A model generated the notes under the pieces. The model saw only the letters and a list, made by a program, of their open reading frames with translations, made no database searches and had not been told where the DNA came from. From positions 62,001 through 126,000 of the forward strand of contig NZ_VUKA01000001.1 of the NCBI RefSeq assembly GCF_008386565.1: a stretch of DNA of 64,000 nt. Direction: 5' to 3'. The position numbers and the translations under genes are program-made. This DNA is from Teichococcus oryzae. Its GTDB lineage: Bacteria > Pseudomonadota > Alphaproteobacteria > Acetobacterales > Acetobacteraceae. This document shows, piece by piece, positions 8,793 to 17,682 of the stretch. How positions within the stretch are numbered: position 1 is the first letter of the stretch; each line of letters starts with the position of its first letter.

Positions 8793-9443
8793 TTAGCGCC
8801 GGGCCGTGGCCAGCCGCTGCTCCATGCGCTTGCTGTAGAGCGAGAGCGGCCAGCAGATGACGAAATAGGCCAGCCCCACCAGGCCGAAGATGGTGAAGGG
8901 CTGGAAGGTGGCGTTGTTGATCACCTGCGCCGCGCGGGTGATCTCCACGAAGCCGATGATGGAGGCGAGCGAGGTCGCCTTGATCAGCTGCACCAGGAAG
9001 CCGACCGTGGGCGGGATGGCGACGCGCAGCGCCTGCGGCAGCACGATCAGCCGCATCTGCCGCCAGTATTTCAGCCCCAGCGCGGCCGAGGCCTCCCACT
9101 GCCCCTTCGGCACCGTCTCGATGGCGCCGCGCCAGATCTCGCCCAGGAAGGCGCTGGCATGGAGCGAAAGGCCGAGCGCCGCCGCGCCCCAGGGATCGAC
9201 GTTGAAGCCGAAGATGCCCGGCACGAAGAAGGCCAGGAAAAGCTGCATCAGCAGCGGCGTGCCCTGGAACAGCTTGATGTAGCCGAAGGCGATCCAGCGC
9301 AGCGCGGCGATCTGCCCGCTGCGCATCAGCGCCACCAGCAGCCCGCCCACCGCGCCGCCGGCAAAGGCGGCGGCGGACAGCAGCAGCGTCCAGCGCAGGG
9401 CCGCCAGGATGAAGAGGATGTCGGCGGAGCCGAGGGTTCGCAT
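8793..9443 (-). CDS. Amino-acid ABC transporter, permease (HisM/GlnP type)
   Basis: 216 residues. An inner-membrane permease with about five transmembrane helices and the coupling loop that contacts the ATPase (EASAALGLKYWRQMRLIVLPQ, with EAA at the start). A strong GGGAGGAGAG ribosome site lies before the ATG. It sits between a second permease (12 bases upstream) and the binding protein (23 bases downstream), so the importer uses a heterodimeric membrane channel. Confidence 0.92.
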   Translation of the reverse strand: MRTLGSADILFILAALRWTLLLSAAAFAGGAVGGLLVALMRSGQIAALRWIAFGYIKLFQGTPLLMQLFLAFFVPGIFGFNVDPWGAAALGLSLHASAFLGEIWRGAIETVPKGQWEASAALGLKYWRQMRLIVLPQALRVAIPPTVGFLVQLIKATSLASIIGFVEITRAAQVINNATFQPFTIFGLVGLAYFVICWPLSLYSKRMEQRLATARR

Positions 9444-9455
9444 GGCTCTCCTCCC

Positions 9456-10127
9456 TCAGCGCGGTTCGGGCTGGCGCAGGAAGGCGCGCTCGATCCAGGC
9501 GAAGATGCCCCAGAACATCACCGACAGCGCGAGGTAGAGCGCGGTGACCACGAAATACACCTCGAAGGAGCGGAAGGTGCGCGCCTGGATGTCGTTGGCC
9601 GCGCCGGTCAGCTCGCTGGCCGCGATGGCCGAGCAGACCGAGGAGTTGAGCATCAGCAGGATGAACTGGCTGGTCAGCGAGGGATAGATCGCCTGCAGCG
9701 CCGGCTTCAGCACGATGAGGCGGAAGATCTGCAAGGGCCTCATCCCTAGCGCCCGCCCGGCCTCGATCTGGCCATGGTGGATGCTCTCGATCCCCGCGCG
9801 GATGATCTCGATGCCATAGGCGCCGACATTGACCACCAGCGCCAGCAGCGAGGCCTGGTCCGCCTCCAGCCGCAGCCCGATGGCAGGCAGGCCAAAGAAG
9901 ATGACAAAGAGCTGGATCAGGAAGGGCGTGTTGCGGATCAGCTCGATATAGGCGTCGATCACCCAGCGCAGGGGTTTCGGCCCGCCGGTCTTGGCCAGGG
10001 CGCCGAGGACCGCCACCACGAGGCCGATGGCCATGGCGGCGGCGGAAAGCCAGACGGTGCGGATGAGGCCGGCCAGCAGCTCATCCCATGCCTCGAAAAC
10101 GGCGCTGAACTCGAAAACATAGTTCAT
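9456..10127 (-). CDS. Amino-acid ABC transporter, permease (HisQ type)
   Basis: 223 residues from the MNYVFEF start at 10127. An in-frame ATG at 10157 would add ten residues, and neither has a clear ribosome site. I prefer the shorter one because homologues begin at this segment. It has five hydrophobic helices and the EAA loop (IEAGRALGMRPLQIFRLIVLKP). It is the first gene of the importer unit. No ATP-binding gene lies on either side: mutL follows downstream of nothing related, so the ATPase must be encoded elsewhere or shared. Confidence 0.9.
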   Translation of the reverse strand: MNYVFEFSAVFEAWDELLAGLIRTVWLSAAAMAIGLVVAVLGALAKTGGPKPLRWVIDAYIELIRNTPFLIQLFVIFFGLPAIGLRLEADQASLLALVVNVGAYGIEIIRAGIESIHHGQIEAGRALGMRPLQIFRLIVLKPALQAIYPSLTSQFILLMLNSSVCSAIAASELTGAANDIQARTFRSFEVYFVVTALYLALSVMFWGIFAWIERAFLRQPEPR

Positions 10128-10282
10128 GGCAGGCGCATGCGATGGTTCCCGGGACATGTCCGGCCCGACGTTTGGGCGCCGGTGCCTTGATTCCTCCCGC
10201 CCTGTGATGGCGCGGCTAGGGGAGGCTGGCGCGGATCATGTCACCTGACAAGGCCAGGCCGCATGACGTTCCGGATAGCCTT

Positions 10283-12091
10283 TCAGCGACGGCCGAACAT
10301 CCGCTCGAACTCGCCCTTGCCGAAGCGCAGCCAGGTGGGCCGGCCATGGGAACAGGTGGAGGCACGCGGCGTTGCCTCCATCTGGCGCAGCAGGGCGGCC
10401 ATTTCCTCGGGCTTCAGGCGCCGCCCGGCACGAATCGAGCCATGGCAGGCCAGCCGCGCCACGGCCGCGTCCAGCCGCCGCTCCAGCGCCGTGATGTCTT
10501 CCCATTCCTCCAACTCGGCGGCGAGGTCGCGCAGCAGGGGGGCGGGATCGGGGTTGCCCAGCAAGGCGGGCAGGGCGCGCACCAGCACGGCGCCCGGCCC
10601 GAAGCCCTCCAGCTCCAGGCCGAGCCGCGCCAGGGCGGGGGCGGCGTCGTGCAGGCGCTGCGCATCCTGCGCCGGCAGGTCCACCACGGCCGGCAGCAGC
10701 AGGGGCTGGCTGCGCACCCCACCTTCCAGGAGCTGCGCCTTCAGCGCCTCATGCGTCAGCCGCTCATGCGCCGCGTGCTGGTCCACCAGCACCAGGGCGC
10801 CGTCGGGGGCCTCGGCCAGGATGTAGGTGTCCATCAACTGGGCGACCGGCCGACCCAGCGGGCCCTCCATGACGGCGCCGCCAGCATCCTCTCGCGGCGG
10901 CGATGGCGGGGCGGCTTCCGGGCGGGGCACCGGAGCCGGCAGGCGCAGCCCGGGCTGCCAGGACGCCGGGCGCGGTGCCAGGAAGCCGGCGGAGGGGGCG
11001 GGGCTGTCCAGCGCAGGCTGGGATTCCGCGAAGCCGGCCAGCTCAACCGGATCGACCTCGGTCGCCGACCATTCCGCGGGCGCGGGGGGCGGCGGGACCT
11101 GCCCGCCCGCCCCCACCGCCAGGGCCCGGCGCAGCGCCGAGATCAGGGCGCCGCGCACCGCCCCCGCATCGCGGAAGCGAAGCTCGGTCTTCATGGGATG
11201 GACGTTCACGTCCACCAGCTCGGGCGGCAAGTCGAGAAACAGCGCCGCCACCGGATGCCGGCCATAGGCGATCAGGTCGCGATAGGCGACGCGCAGCGCG
11301 GCGCGCAGCAGCGGGTCGCGCACCGGGCGGCGGTTCACCACCAGATGCTGTTCCGAGGCGGTGGCGCGGGTCAGGGTGGGCAGGGCCGCCATGCCGTCGA
11401 GGTCGAGGTCGCTCCAGGCTCCCTTCACCGCAACCGACGCCCCGGCGAAATCCGGCCCCAGCAGGGCATGCAGCCGGTTGGCGCGGTCGGCGGCTGCGAG
11501 GTTCAGCACCTGCCGTCCTTCCACCTCCACGCGGAACGCCACCTCGGGCCAGGCCAGCGCCAGGCGGCGCACCGCCTCCACCGCGTGGCCGGCCTCGGTG
11601 GCGGGGGATTTGAGGAACTTCCGGCGCGCGGGGGTGGCGAAGAACAGGTCCCGCACCTCGACCCGCGTGCCAGGGGCGCCGGAAGCGGGGCGCACCTCCT
11701 CCTTGAGGCCGCCTTCCACCACCAGGCGGTGCGCGTCGCCGCCGGGCAGGCGGCTGGTGATGGACAGCCGCGCCACCGCGCCGATCGAGGGCAGCGCCTC
11801 CCCCCGGAAGCCCAGCGTGGCGATGCGGAACAGCGCCGCCTCCTCGGGCAGCTTGGAAGTGGCGTGGCGCTCCACGGCGAGCGACAGGTCGGCCGCCGAC
11901 ATGCCGGCGCCGTCATCCTCCACCAGGATGCGGGACACGCCGCCGCCTTCCAGGGCCACCAGAACATGCCGCGCCCCGGCATCCAGCGCGTTTTCCACCA
12001 GCTCCTTCACGGCGGCGGCGGGGCGCTCCACCACCTCGCCGGCGGCGATGCGGTCGGCCGTGGTGGCGGAAAGAAGACGGATGCGGTCCAT
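10283..12091 (-). CDS. mutL: DNA mismatch repair protein MutL
   Basis: 602 residues. MutL couples MutS mismatch recognition to strand removal. The N-terminal GHKL ATPase has the catalytic Glu in ELVENALDAGA, then DDGAGM and a GFRGEALPSI lid. The C-terminal dimerisation domain contains the endonuclease metal motif DQHA-x2-E-x4-E (DQHAAHERLTHE). This MutL should therefore nick DNA itself, as expected in bacteria without MutH. A low-complexity Pro/Ala linker of about 100 residues separates the two halves. It starts 75 bases after the pgi stop and could be co-transcribed with pgi. Confidence 0.97.
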   Translation of the reverse strand: MDRIRLLSATTADRIAAGEVVERPAAAVKELVENALDAGARHVLVALEGGGVSRILVEDDGAGMSAADLSLAVERHATSKLPEEAALFRIATLGFRGEALPSIGAVARLSITSRLPGGDAHRLVVEGGLKEEVRPASGAPGTRVEVRDLFFATPARRKFLKSPATEAGHAVEAVRRLALAWPEVAFRVEVEGRQVLNLAAADRANRLHALLGPDFAGASVAVKGAWSDLDLDGMAALPTLTRATASEQHLVVNRRPVRDPLLRAALRVAYRDLIAYGRHPVAALFLDLPPELVDVNVHPMKTELRFRDAGAVRGALISALRRALAVGAGGQVPPPPAPAEWSATEVDPVELAGFAESQPALDSPAPSAGFLAPRPASWQPGLRLPAPVPRPEAAPPSPPREDAGGAVMEGPLGRPVAQLMDTYILAEAPDGALVLVDQHAAHERLTHEALKAQLLEGGVRSQPLLLPAVVDLPAQDAQRLHDAAPALARLGLELEGFGPGAVLVRALPALLGNPDPAPLLRDLAAELEEWEDITALERRLDAAVARLACHGSIRAGRRLKPEEMAALLRQMEATPRASTCSHGRPTWLRFGKGEFERMFGRR

Positions 12092-12165
12092 GAAACGGAT
12101 CTAGCGCGGCGGGGGCGGCGATGCAGCCGCCCCGGCGATCAATCCCGCCCCATCGGAAGCGGGCG

Positions 12166-13827
12166 CTAGGCCTTCAGCGCCTGCAACTCGCGGATGCGGG
12201 AGATCAGACCCGTGGTGGAGGCGTCATGCTCGCCGATGCTGCCGGCGGGCGCCAGCTCCGGCAGGATCGAGCCGGCCAGCTGCTTGCCCAGTTCCACGCC
12301 CCATTGATCGAAGGCGTCGATGTCCCACAAGGCGCCCAGGCAGAACACCTTGTGCTCGTACAGGGCGATGAGCTGGCCCAGGGTGAAGGCATCCAGCCGG
12401 TCGAGCAGCAGCGTCGTGCTGGGACGGTCGCCCGGGAAGACGCGATGCGGCAGCAGGCGCTCGACCTCCGCTTCGGGCTTGCCGGCGCGGCGCATCTCGG
12501 CCGCCACTTCCTCCGGCCCCCGGCCGCGCAGCAGCGCTTCCGCCTGGGCCAGCCCGTTGGACAGCAGCAGCCGGTGGTTCTCGGCGTAAGGATGGTCCGG
12601 GTTCGCCACCAGCACGAAATCCGCCGGCACGGGCGTGGTGCCCTGGTGCAGCAGCTGCATGAAGGAATGCTGCGCGTTGGTGCCGGGCTCGCCAAAGATC
12701 ACAGGACCGGTTTCGCGCCCCACCGGCTCCCCCGACACCGTCACCCGCTTGCCGAGGCTTTCCATCTCCAGCTGCTGCAGATGGGCCGGGAAGCGGGACA
12801 GGCGATGGTCATAGGGCAGCACCGCATGGGCCTTCAGCCCGAGGCCGTTAACATGCCAGGCGGTGATCAGCGCCAGCAGCAGCGGCAGGTTGCGGTCGGG
12901 CGCGGCGGACAGGAAATGCTCGTCCATGACGCGGGCGCCGTCGAGCAACTGGCGGAACGCGTTCCAGCCGCAGCTCAGCGCGATGGATAGCCCGATCGCC
13001 GACCACAAGGAGAAGCGCCCGCCCACCCAGTCGCGGAAGCCGAAGACGCGGTCGGAGGGGACGCCAAAGGCGGCCGTGGCCTCCAGGTTGGTGGAAAGCG
13101 CCGCCATGTGCCGGCGCGCGCCCATCTCGCCCAGATTCCGCTCTAGCCAGCCGCGCACCACATGGGCATTGGCCATGGTCTCGGCGGTGGTGAAGGTCTT
13201 GGAGGCCACCAGCATCAGGGTGCGGTGCGGGTTCAGCCGCGGACGGATGGCTTCCCAGTTATGCGCGTCGGCATTGGCCAGGAACAGCGGCCGCATCGGC
13301 GAGCGCACCGTCCACAACGCGCGCCCGGCCATGAACGGCCCGAGGTCGGAGCCGCCAATGCCGATATTGATGACGTCGGTGAAGGTTTCGCCGGTGGCGC
13401 CGCGGATGTCGCCGGTGTGGATGGCGCGGGTGAAGCGCTCCATCGCCGCCAGCGTTTCCTCCACACTGGCGCCGGCATCCTCCACCGAGCCATCGGCGTG
13501 CTTGGCCTTGAAGCCGGCCGAGCGCGGCGCGCGCAGCGCCATGTGCAGCACGGCGCGGCCTTCGGTGCAGTTGACCAGCTCGCCCGCCGCCATGGCGTCG
13601 CGCTTCGGCATCACCTGGCAGGCCTCGGCCAGGTCCAGCAACGCCTTGAGCACGTCCTCGGTGATGGAGGTCTTGGAGAAATCCATCAGGATGTCGCAGC
13701 CCTGACGGTGGAAGCGGCTGAAGCGCTTCGGGTCGGCGGCGAACAGGGCGCGGATGGCGCCCGCATCGGGCCGGGCGGCGAGCGAGGTGATTTTGCCCCA
13801 AGCGGCGTTCCGCGCGTCCGGCGTCAT
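12166..13827 (-). CDS. pgi: Glucose-6-phosphate isomerase
   Basis: 553 residues, the usual size. It interconverts glucose-6-phosphate and fructose-6-phosphate in the cytoplasm. The phosphosugar-binding segment (INIGIGGSDLGPFMAGRAL), the GEPGTNAQHSFMQLLHQGT signature and the C-terminal QWGVELGKQLA signature are intact. Gene order mutL-pgi-M16 shows no pathway link. Confidence 0.98.
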   Translation of the reverse strand: MTPDARNAAWGKITSLAARPDAGAIRALFAADPKRFSRFHRQGCDILMDFSKTSITEDVLKALLDLAEACQVMPKRDAMAAGELVNCTEGRAVLHMALRAPRSAGFKAKHADGSVEDAGASVEETLAAMERFTRAIHTGDIRGATGETFTDVINIGIGGSDLGPFMAGRALWTVRSPMRPLFLANADAHNWEAIRPRLNPHRTLMLVASKTFTTAETMANAHVVRGWLERNLGEMGARRHMAALSTNLEATAAFGVPSDRVFGFRDWVGGRFSLWSAIGLSIALSCGWNAFRQLLDGARVMDEHFLSAAPDRNLPLLLALITAWHVNGLGLKAHAVLPYDHRLSRFPAHLQQLEMESLGKRVTVSGEPVGRETGPVIFGEPGTNAQHSFMQLLHQGTTPVPADFVLVANPDHPYAENHRLLLSNGLAQAEALLRGRGPEEVAAEMRRAGKPEAEVERLLPHRVFPGDRPSTTLLLDRLDAFTLGQLIALYEHKVFCLGALWDIDAFDQWGVELGKQLAGSILPELAPAGSIGEHDASTTGLISRIRELQALKA

Positions 13828-13875
13828 GCGATGCGTCCCTCTTTGTCCGTCAGGCTCAAGCTCGGCTGTAACCGT

Positions 13876-15138
13876 TCAGAGCCCTTCCGGTTGCCCCGCG
13901 ACCGTAACGGAGAGTGCGTCAGGGCGAAGTAAACGCTTCGCCAGGGCGGCCGCCTGGTCGCGGGTGATGGCGGACAGCCGCTCCGGCCGGCGGCTCAGCC
14001 AGTCCAGCGGGCGGTCGTTGCGGCGCATGGCCAGCAGCGTTCCGGAGATGCGGCGGCTGTCGGTGAATTGCAGGGGCTGGCTGCCGGTGAGGTAGGCGAC
14101 GGCTTCCTGCATCTCCTCCTGCGTCGGGCCCTCGGCGGCCATGCGCGACCATTCGGCGCGCAGCACCGTCAGCAGCTCGGGCACCCGCGCATTGGCGGTG
14201 GCGCAGGAGCCGACCAGGATGCCCTGGCCGAACAGCGAATCCAGCCCGGTGGCGATGCCATAGGTCAGGCCGCGCTCCTCCCGGATGGAGCGGGTGAGGC
14301 GGGCGGTGAAGCCGCCGCCGCCCAGGATGCGCAGCATCACCTGCGCGGTTTCCCAGTCCGGGTCGCGCGGCGGGATGCCGGGCTGGCCGAACAGGATCGC
14401 CGATTGCGGGGCCGCCACCGGCACCACCTGGGTGCCGAAATCGCGGAAGGCGGGCAGCGGCGGCGGCGTTTCGGCGGGCTGGGCCGGCAGGTCACTGAAC
14501 AGGTCGGACAGCAGGGTGGCAAGCTGCGGCGCCGTGATGGCGCCGGCGGCGGCGATCAGCAGCCTGTCATTGCGCCGCAGGTGCCGCGCGAGCGGCGCCC
14601 GCAGCTGCTCGGCGGTCAGCGCGGCCAGGCTTTCCTCGGTGCCGCCGCCGGGCCGGCCGGCGGGATGGTTTGGATAGGCCGCGGCCCAGAAGGCGCGGCT
14701 GCCGCGGCCGCGCGGCCCTTCCAGGGACTGGCGGGCGGAGGCGATGGCGCGGGCCCGCAGCCGGGCGATGTCGGCGGGATCGAAGCGCGGCGCCGTCATC
14801 GCCAGCCGGGCCAGCCGCACCGCCTGCGGCAGCGCCGGGGCCAGGGCCCGGAAGCCGCCCTCGAAGCTGTCCCGGTCGGCGCCGAAATCCAGGCCGATCG
14901 CCTCGTCCCGCAACGCGTCGGCGAAGGCGTTGGCATCCAGGTTCCCGGCGCCCTCGGTCATCAGCCGGGCGGCGAGGCGGGCGGCGCCTTCCTGCCCCTC
15001 CGGGTCCAGCGCGGCGCCGCCGGGCCAGGACCAGGACAGGCTGACCACCGGCACCGAATGATCCTCAGCCAGCCAGGCGGTCAGGCCGCTGCCCTGCACC
15101 ACCTGGATCGGCAGGGAAAAGCCGCTGCCGCCGCTCAT
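13876..15138 (-). CDS. M16-family protein without the zinc motif (non-catalytic partner)
   Basis: 420 residues with the two-lobed insulinase/MPP fold. Where a catalytic member has HxxEH, this one has EGAARLAARLMTEGAGN, so the metal site is lost. The substrate-binding GGGGFTARLTRSIREERGLTYG region, typical of alpha-type subunits, is kept. Its start codon overlaps the stop of the catalytic partner by four bases (ATGA), which suggests a stable heterodimer made in equal amounts. No signal peptide is visible, unlike its partner, so it may be co-exported or may act inside the cell. Confidence 0.9.
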   Translation of the reverse strand: MSGGSGFSLPIQVVQGSGLTAWLAEDHSVPVVSLSWSWPGGAALDPEGQEGAARLAARLMTEGAGNLDANAFADALRDEAIGLDFGADRDSFEGGFRALAPALPQAVRLARLAMTAPRFDPADIARLRARAIASARQSLEGPRGRGSRAFWAAAYPNHPAGRPGGGTEESLAALTAEQLRAPLARHLRRNDRLLIAAAGAITAPQLATLLSDLFSDLPAQPAETPPPLPAFRDFGTQVVPVAAPQSAILFGQPGIPPRDPDWETAQVMLRILGGGGFTARLTRSIREERGLTYGIATGLDSLFGQGILVGSCATANARVPELLTVLRAEWSRMAAEGPTQEEMQEAVAYLTGSQPLQFTDSRRISGTLLAMRRNDRPLDWLSRRPERLSAITRDQAAALAKRLLRPDALSVTVAGQPEGL

Positions 15139-16538
15139 GCCGCGCCTTCCGGCAGCAGCCAGCCGCTCATGGAGGGCTGCGCCAGCACGGCGCGGGCCGC
15201 ATCCTGCACCTGCGCCAGGGTCACGGCGCGGATGCGGGAAGGCCAGTATTCGATGGCGTCCAGCGGCATGCCATTGGCGATGCCGCCGCCCAGGATGCGC
15301 GGCGCCGTGCCCAGGCTGTCCAGCGCCAGCAGGGTGCCGGCGGTCAGCTGCCGGATCGAACGCGCCACCTCCGCCTCGGCCGGCCCCTTGTCCAGCAGGC
15401 GGGCGATCTCGGACTGCACCACCTGCTCCAGCTTTTCCGCCGGGGTGTCGCGGCGGGGCGTGACAAAGATGTCGAAGGTGCCGGTGCCCAACGAATCGCC
15501 GTCATAGGAACAGCCGGCCGACACGGCGAGGCCGCTTTCCACCAGCGCCTTGAACAGCCGCGAGCCCTGGCCGCCGCCCAGCAGATGCGACAGCACCTCC
15601 AGCGGATGGGCGTGGCGGGCGGCGGCCGTGCCATCCAGCAGGGAAGGCGCGACCCAGCCGCGCATGAAGGCGGCTTCCTGCAAGGTCGCCTCGCGCCGCA
15701 CCAGCCGCTCCTCCAGCGGCGCGGCGGGGGCGGGGGCGCGGCCCCGGCTGGCCTTGGGCCAGGGGGCGGGGCGGCCCTGGATGGCGCCGTAATCCTCGAC
15801 CGCCAGGCGCTCCAGCTCCTCCCGGCCGATCGCGCCGGTCACCACCAGCGTGGCGTTGGCCGGGGTGTATCCGGTGCGGAAGAATTCCAGCATGTCGTCG
15901 CGGGACAGGGAGGCGAGGTCTTCCGGCCAGCCGATCAGCGGCCGGCCGCGCCAGTGCTGGCGGCCCCAGAAGGCGGCGTCCCAGGCCTCGCGGTAGCGCC
16001 CGCGCGGGGTGCTTTCGACGCGCTGGCGGCGTTCCTCCTGGACCACCTGCCGCTCGGCCTCGATCTCGCCGGCCGGAAACAGGGCGGAGGCCATGCGGTC
16101 CGCCTCCATCCCAGCCACCAGGGCGAGGCGCGTGGCCTCCACATGCTGGTGGTAGGCGGTGACATCGCGGGAGGTGAAGGCATTGTCCTGCCCGCCTTCC
16201 CGCGCCACGCGGCGGGAAAAGGCGCCGGAGGGCACGTTGGCGCTGCCCTTGAACATCATATGTTCCAGGAAATGCGCCAGCCCTGACTTGCCGGCGGGGT
16301 CATCCCCGGCGCCGATGCTGTAGAAGACGTAGTGCGCGACCACCGGGGCCCGGCGGTTCTCGGCATGCACCACGGTCAGGCCGTTGGGCAGGGTCCAGAG
16401 GCTGGCACCGAACAGCGGGCGCTCTCCTGCGGGGATGGGGGCTTCGGGCACGGCCGCTTCCGGCAGGGGCGGCAGGGCGACGAGCATGGGAAGGGCGGCG
16501 GCGGCCGTGAGGGCCGCCCGGCGGCTGATCGGGCACAT
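15135..16538 (-). CDS. M16-family zinc peptidase, catalytic subunit
   Basis: 467 residues. It begins with a putative signal with a twin-Arg-like start (ISRRAALTAAAALPML), then the inverted zinc motif H89-F-L-E-H93 and the downstream Glu in the EIEAERQVVQEE helix. M16B peptidases cut small or unfolded peptides, and in proteobacteria they are periplasmic or membrane-associated. Its gene precedes the non-catalytic subunit with a 4-base overlap and follows the DUF3035 lipoprotein gene by 65 bases. The location fits an envelope-maintenance cluster (lspA, DUF3035, M16 pair). Confidence 0.93.
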   Translation of the reverse strand: MCPISRRAALTAAAALPMLVALPPLPEAAVPEAPIPAGERPLFGASLWTLPNGLTVVHAENRRAPVVAHYVFYSIGAGDDPAGKSGLAHFLEHMMFKGSANVPSGAFSRRVAREGGQDNAFTSRDVTAYHQHVEATRLALVAGMEADRMASALFPAGEIEAERQVVQEERRQRVESTPRGRYREAWDAAFWGRQHWRGRPLIGWPEDLASLSRDDMLEFFRTGYTPANATLVVTGAIGREELERLAVEDYGAIQGRPAPWPKASRGRAPAPAAPLEERLVRREATLQEAAFMRGWVAPSLLDGTAAARHAHPLEVLSHLLGGGQGSRLFKALVESGLAVSAGCSYDGDSLGTGTFDIFVTPRRDTPAEKLEQVVQSEIARLLDKGPAEAEVARSIRQLTAGTLLALDSLGTAPRILGGGIANGMPLDAIEYWPSRIRAVTLAQVQDAARAVLAQPSMSGWLLPEGAA

Positions 16539-16603
16539 GGCCTCATCAGATGGCCCCGCGGCCCCATTGACAACAGGGGGCGCTGCCTCCGGCGCGGCGC
16601 TGG

Positions 16604-17188
16604 TCAGAACAGCCCCTGGAACAGGCCCTGGCGCCGGCGCTGGATGATCGGGGTCTCGCCTTCCACGGCATCGCGGCCGAGGGCGGCATTCTCACGCAGG
16701 CGCTGCGCCTCCCGCGTCGGGTCCACCGCCGTGCCGGGCGGGGGGGCGTCGCGCCAGAACATCAGCCGGTCCACCACGGAGCGGTCGGCGGTTTCCAGCC
16801 GCAGGCTTTCCTCATCCACCAGGGCGCGGATGCCGGCCGGGGCCTGGCCCCCGGCCTGGGCCAGCAGCGCCTGCTCGGCCGGAGAGGGCGCGGTGCTGGC
16901 GCCGACGCCATACACCGAGGCCGGGGCCAGCGTCGCCTCGCCGGCGGCCGGGCCGCGCAACTCCTGCGGGCGCGGCGTGCCGGGGCGCGGCCGCGGCAAC
17001 TCGCCCAGCGTGGGCGGCAGCGAGAGCGGCGCGCGGGTGACCACGCTGAACTCGTCCGGCGCGTCACGGGTGAAGCCCAGGCTGCGCGCGGTGTCGGAAC
17101 CGCAGCCGGCCAGCGCCAGGCCGCCCATCAGGGCCATGGAGCGAAGGATTGGCGCGGCGCCGCGCGCCCGGAAGGGAGGCTGCCTCAT
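16604..17188 (-). CDS. DUF3035 lipoprotein (BamF-type)
   Basis: 194 residues. A basic N-terminus and hydrophobic stretch end in the lipobox LALAGC (Cys29), so it is an outer-membrane lipoprotein candidate. The family signature DAPDEFSVVTRAPLSLPPT follows at about residues 41-60. The remainder is Pro/Ala-rich and low in order. Alphaproteobacterial members of DUF3035 have been assigned to the BAM outer-membrane assembly machinery under the name BamF, which I use as a family label only. Its start overlaps the lspA stop by four bases; LspA processes such lipoproteins. Confidence 0.85.
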   Translation of the reverse strand: MRQPPFRARGAAPILRSMALMGGLALAGCGSDTARSLGFTRDAPDEFSVVTRAPLSLPPTLGELPRPRPGTPRPQELRGPAAGEATLAPASVYGVGASTAPSPAEQALLAQAGGQAPAGIRALVDEESLRLETADRSVVDRLMFWRDAPPPGTAVDPTREAQRLRENAALGRDAVEGETPIIQRRRQGLFQGLF

Positions 17189-17682
17189 GGCGTTTCCTTA
17201 GCGGTGGCGCGTGGCCGGAACAAGGCATCGCCCATCAGCGCGATGACGCCCAGCACGATGGCCGCGTCGGCCAGGTTGAACACGTACCAGTGGAAGGAGC
17301 CGATCCAGAAATCGGCGAAATCCACCACCGCGCCGAAGCGCAGCCGGTCGATGACGTTGCCGATGGCGCCGCCGACGATGCCGCCCAGCGCCACGGCGGT
17401 CAGCCGGTTTTCCGCCCGCGCCATCCAGCGCAGCAGGAAGCCCACCACCACCATGGCCAGCACGGCGAGCAGCAGCCGGTGCCAGGGCGCATCCCCGGCC
17501 AGCAGGCCGAAGGTGACGCCGCGGTTCCAGACCATGGTGAAGTCGAAGCCAAGGGCGCCAAGATCGAGCAGCTTCACCTGGAACCGCTCCGGCAGGCGGA
17601 GGATCTCCAGGATCCACCACTTGCTGATCTGGTCGGCGATGAGCAGGCCGCCCGCCACCGGCAGGCCGAGCTTCAGGCTCAT
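17185..17682 (-). CDS. lspA: Lipoprotein signal peptidase (signal peptidase II)
   Basis: 165 residues, the usual length. An inner-membrane aspartyl protease that removes the signal peptide of diacylated prolipoproteins. It has four transmembrane helices and both catalytic aspartates, in GNVIDRL and FNLADA. The ATG overlaps the ileS TGA by four bases, and ileS-lspA is a widely conserved pair. The frame is open far upstream inside ileS, but the start at 17682 matches the family. Confidence 0.97.
   Translation of the reverse strand: MSLKLGLPVAGGLLIADQISKWWILEILRLPERFQVKLLDLGALGFDFTMVWNRGVTFGLLAGDAPWHRLLLAVLAMVVVGFLLRWMARAENRLTAVALGGIVGGAIGNVIDRLRFGAVVDFADFWIGSFHWYVFNLADAAIVLGVIALMGDALFRPRATAKETP

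Noticed and set aside
7951..9099. Longer version of the binding protein reading back through the permease gene
   Set aside because: The extension is the antisense-free continuation of a shadow frame; the signal peptide and ribosome site define the start at 8769.
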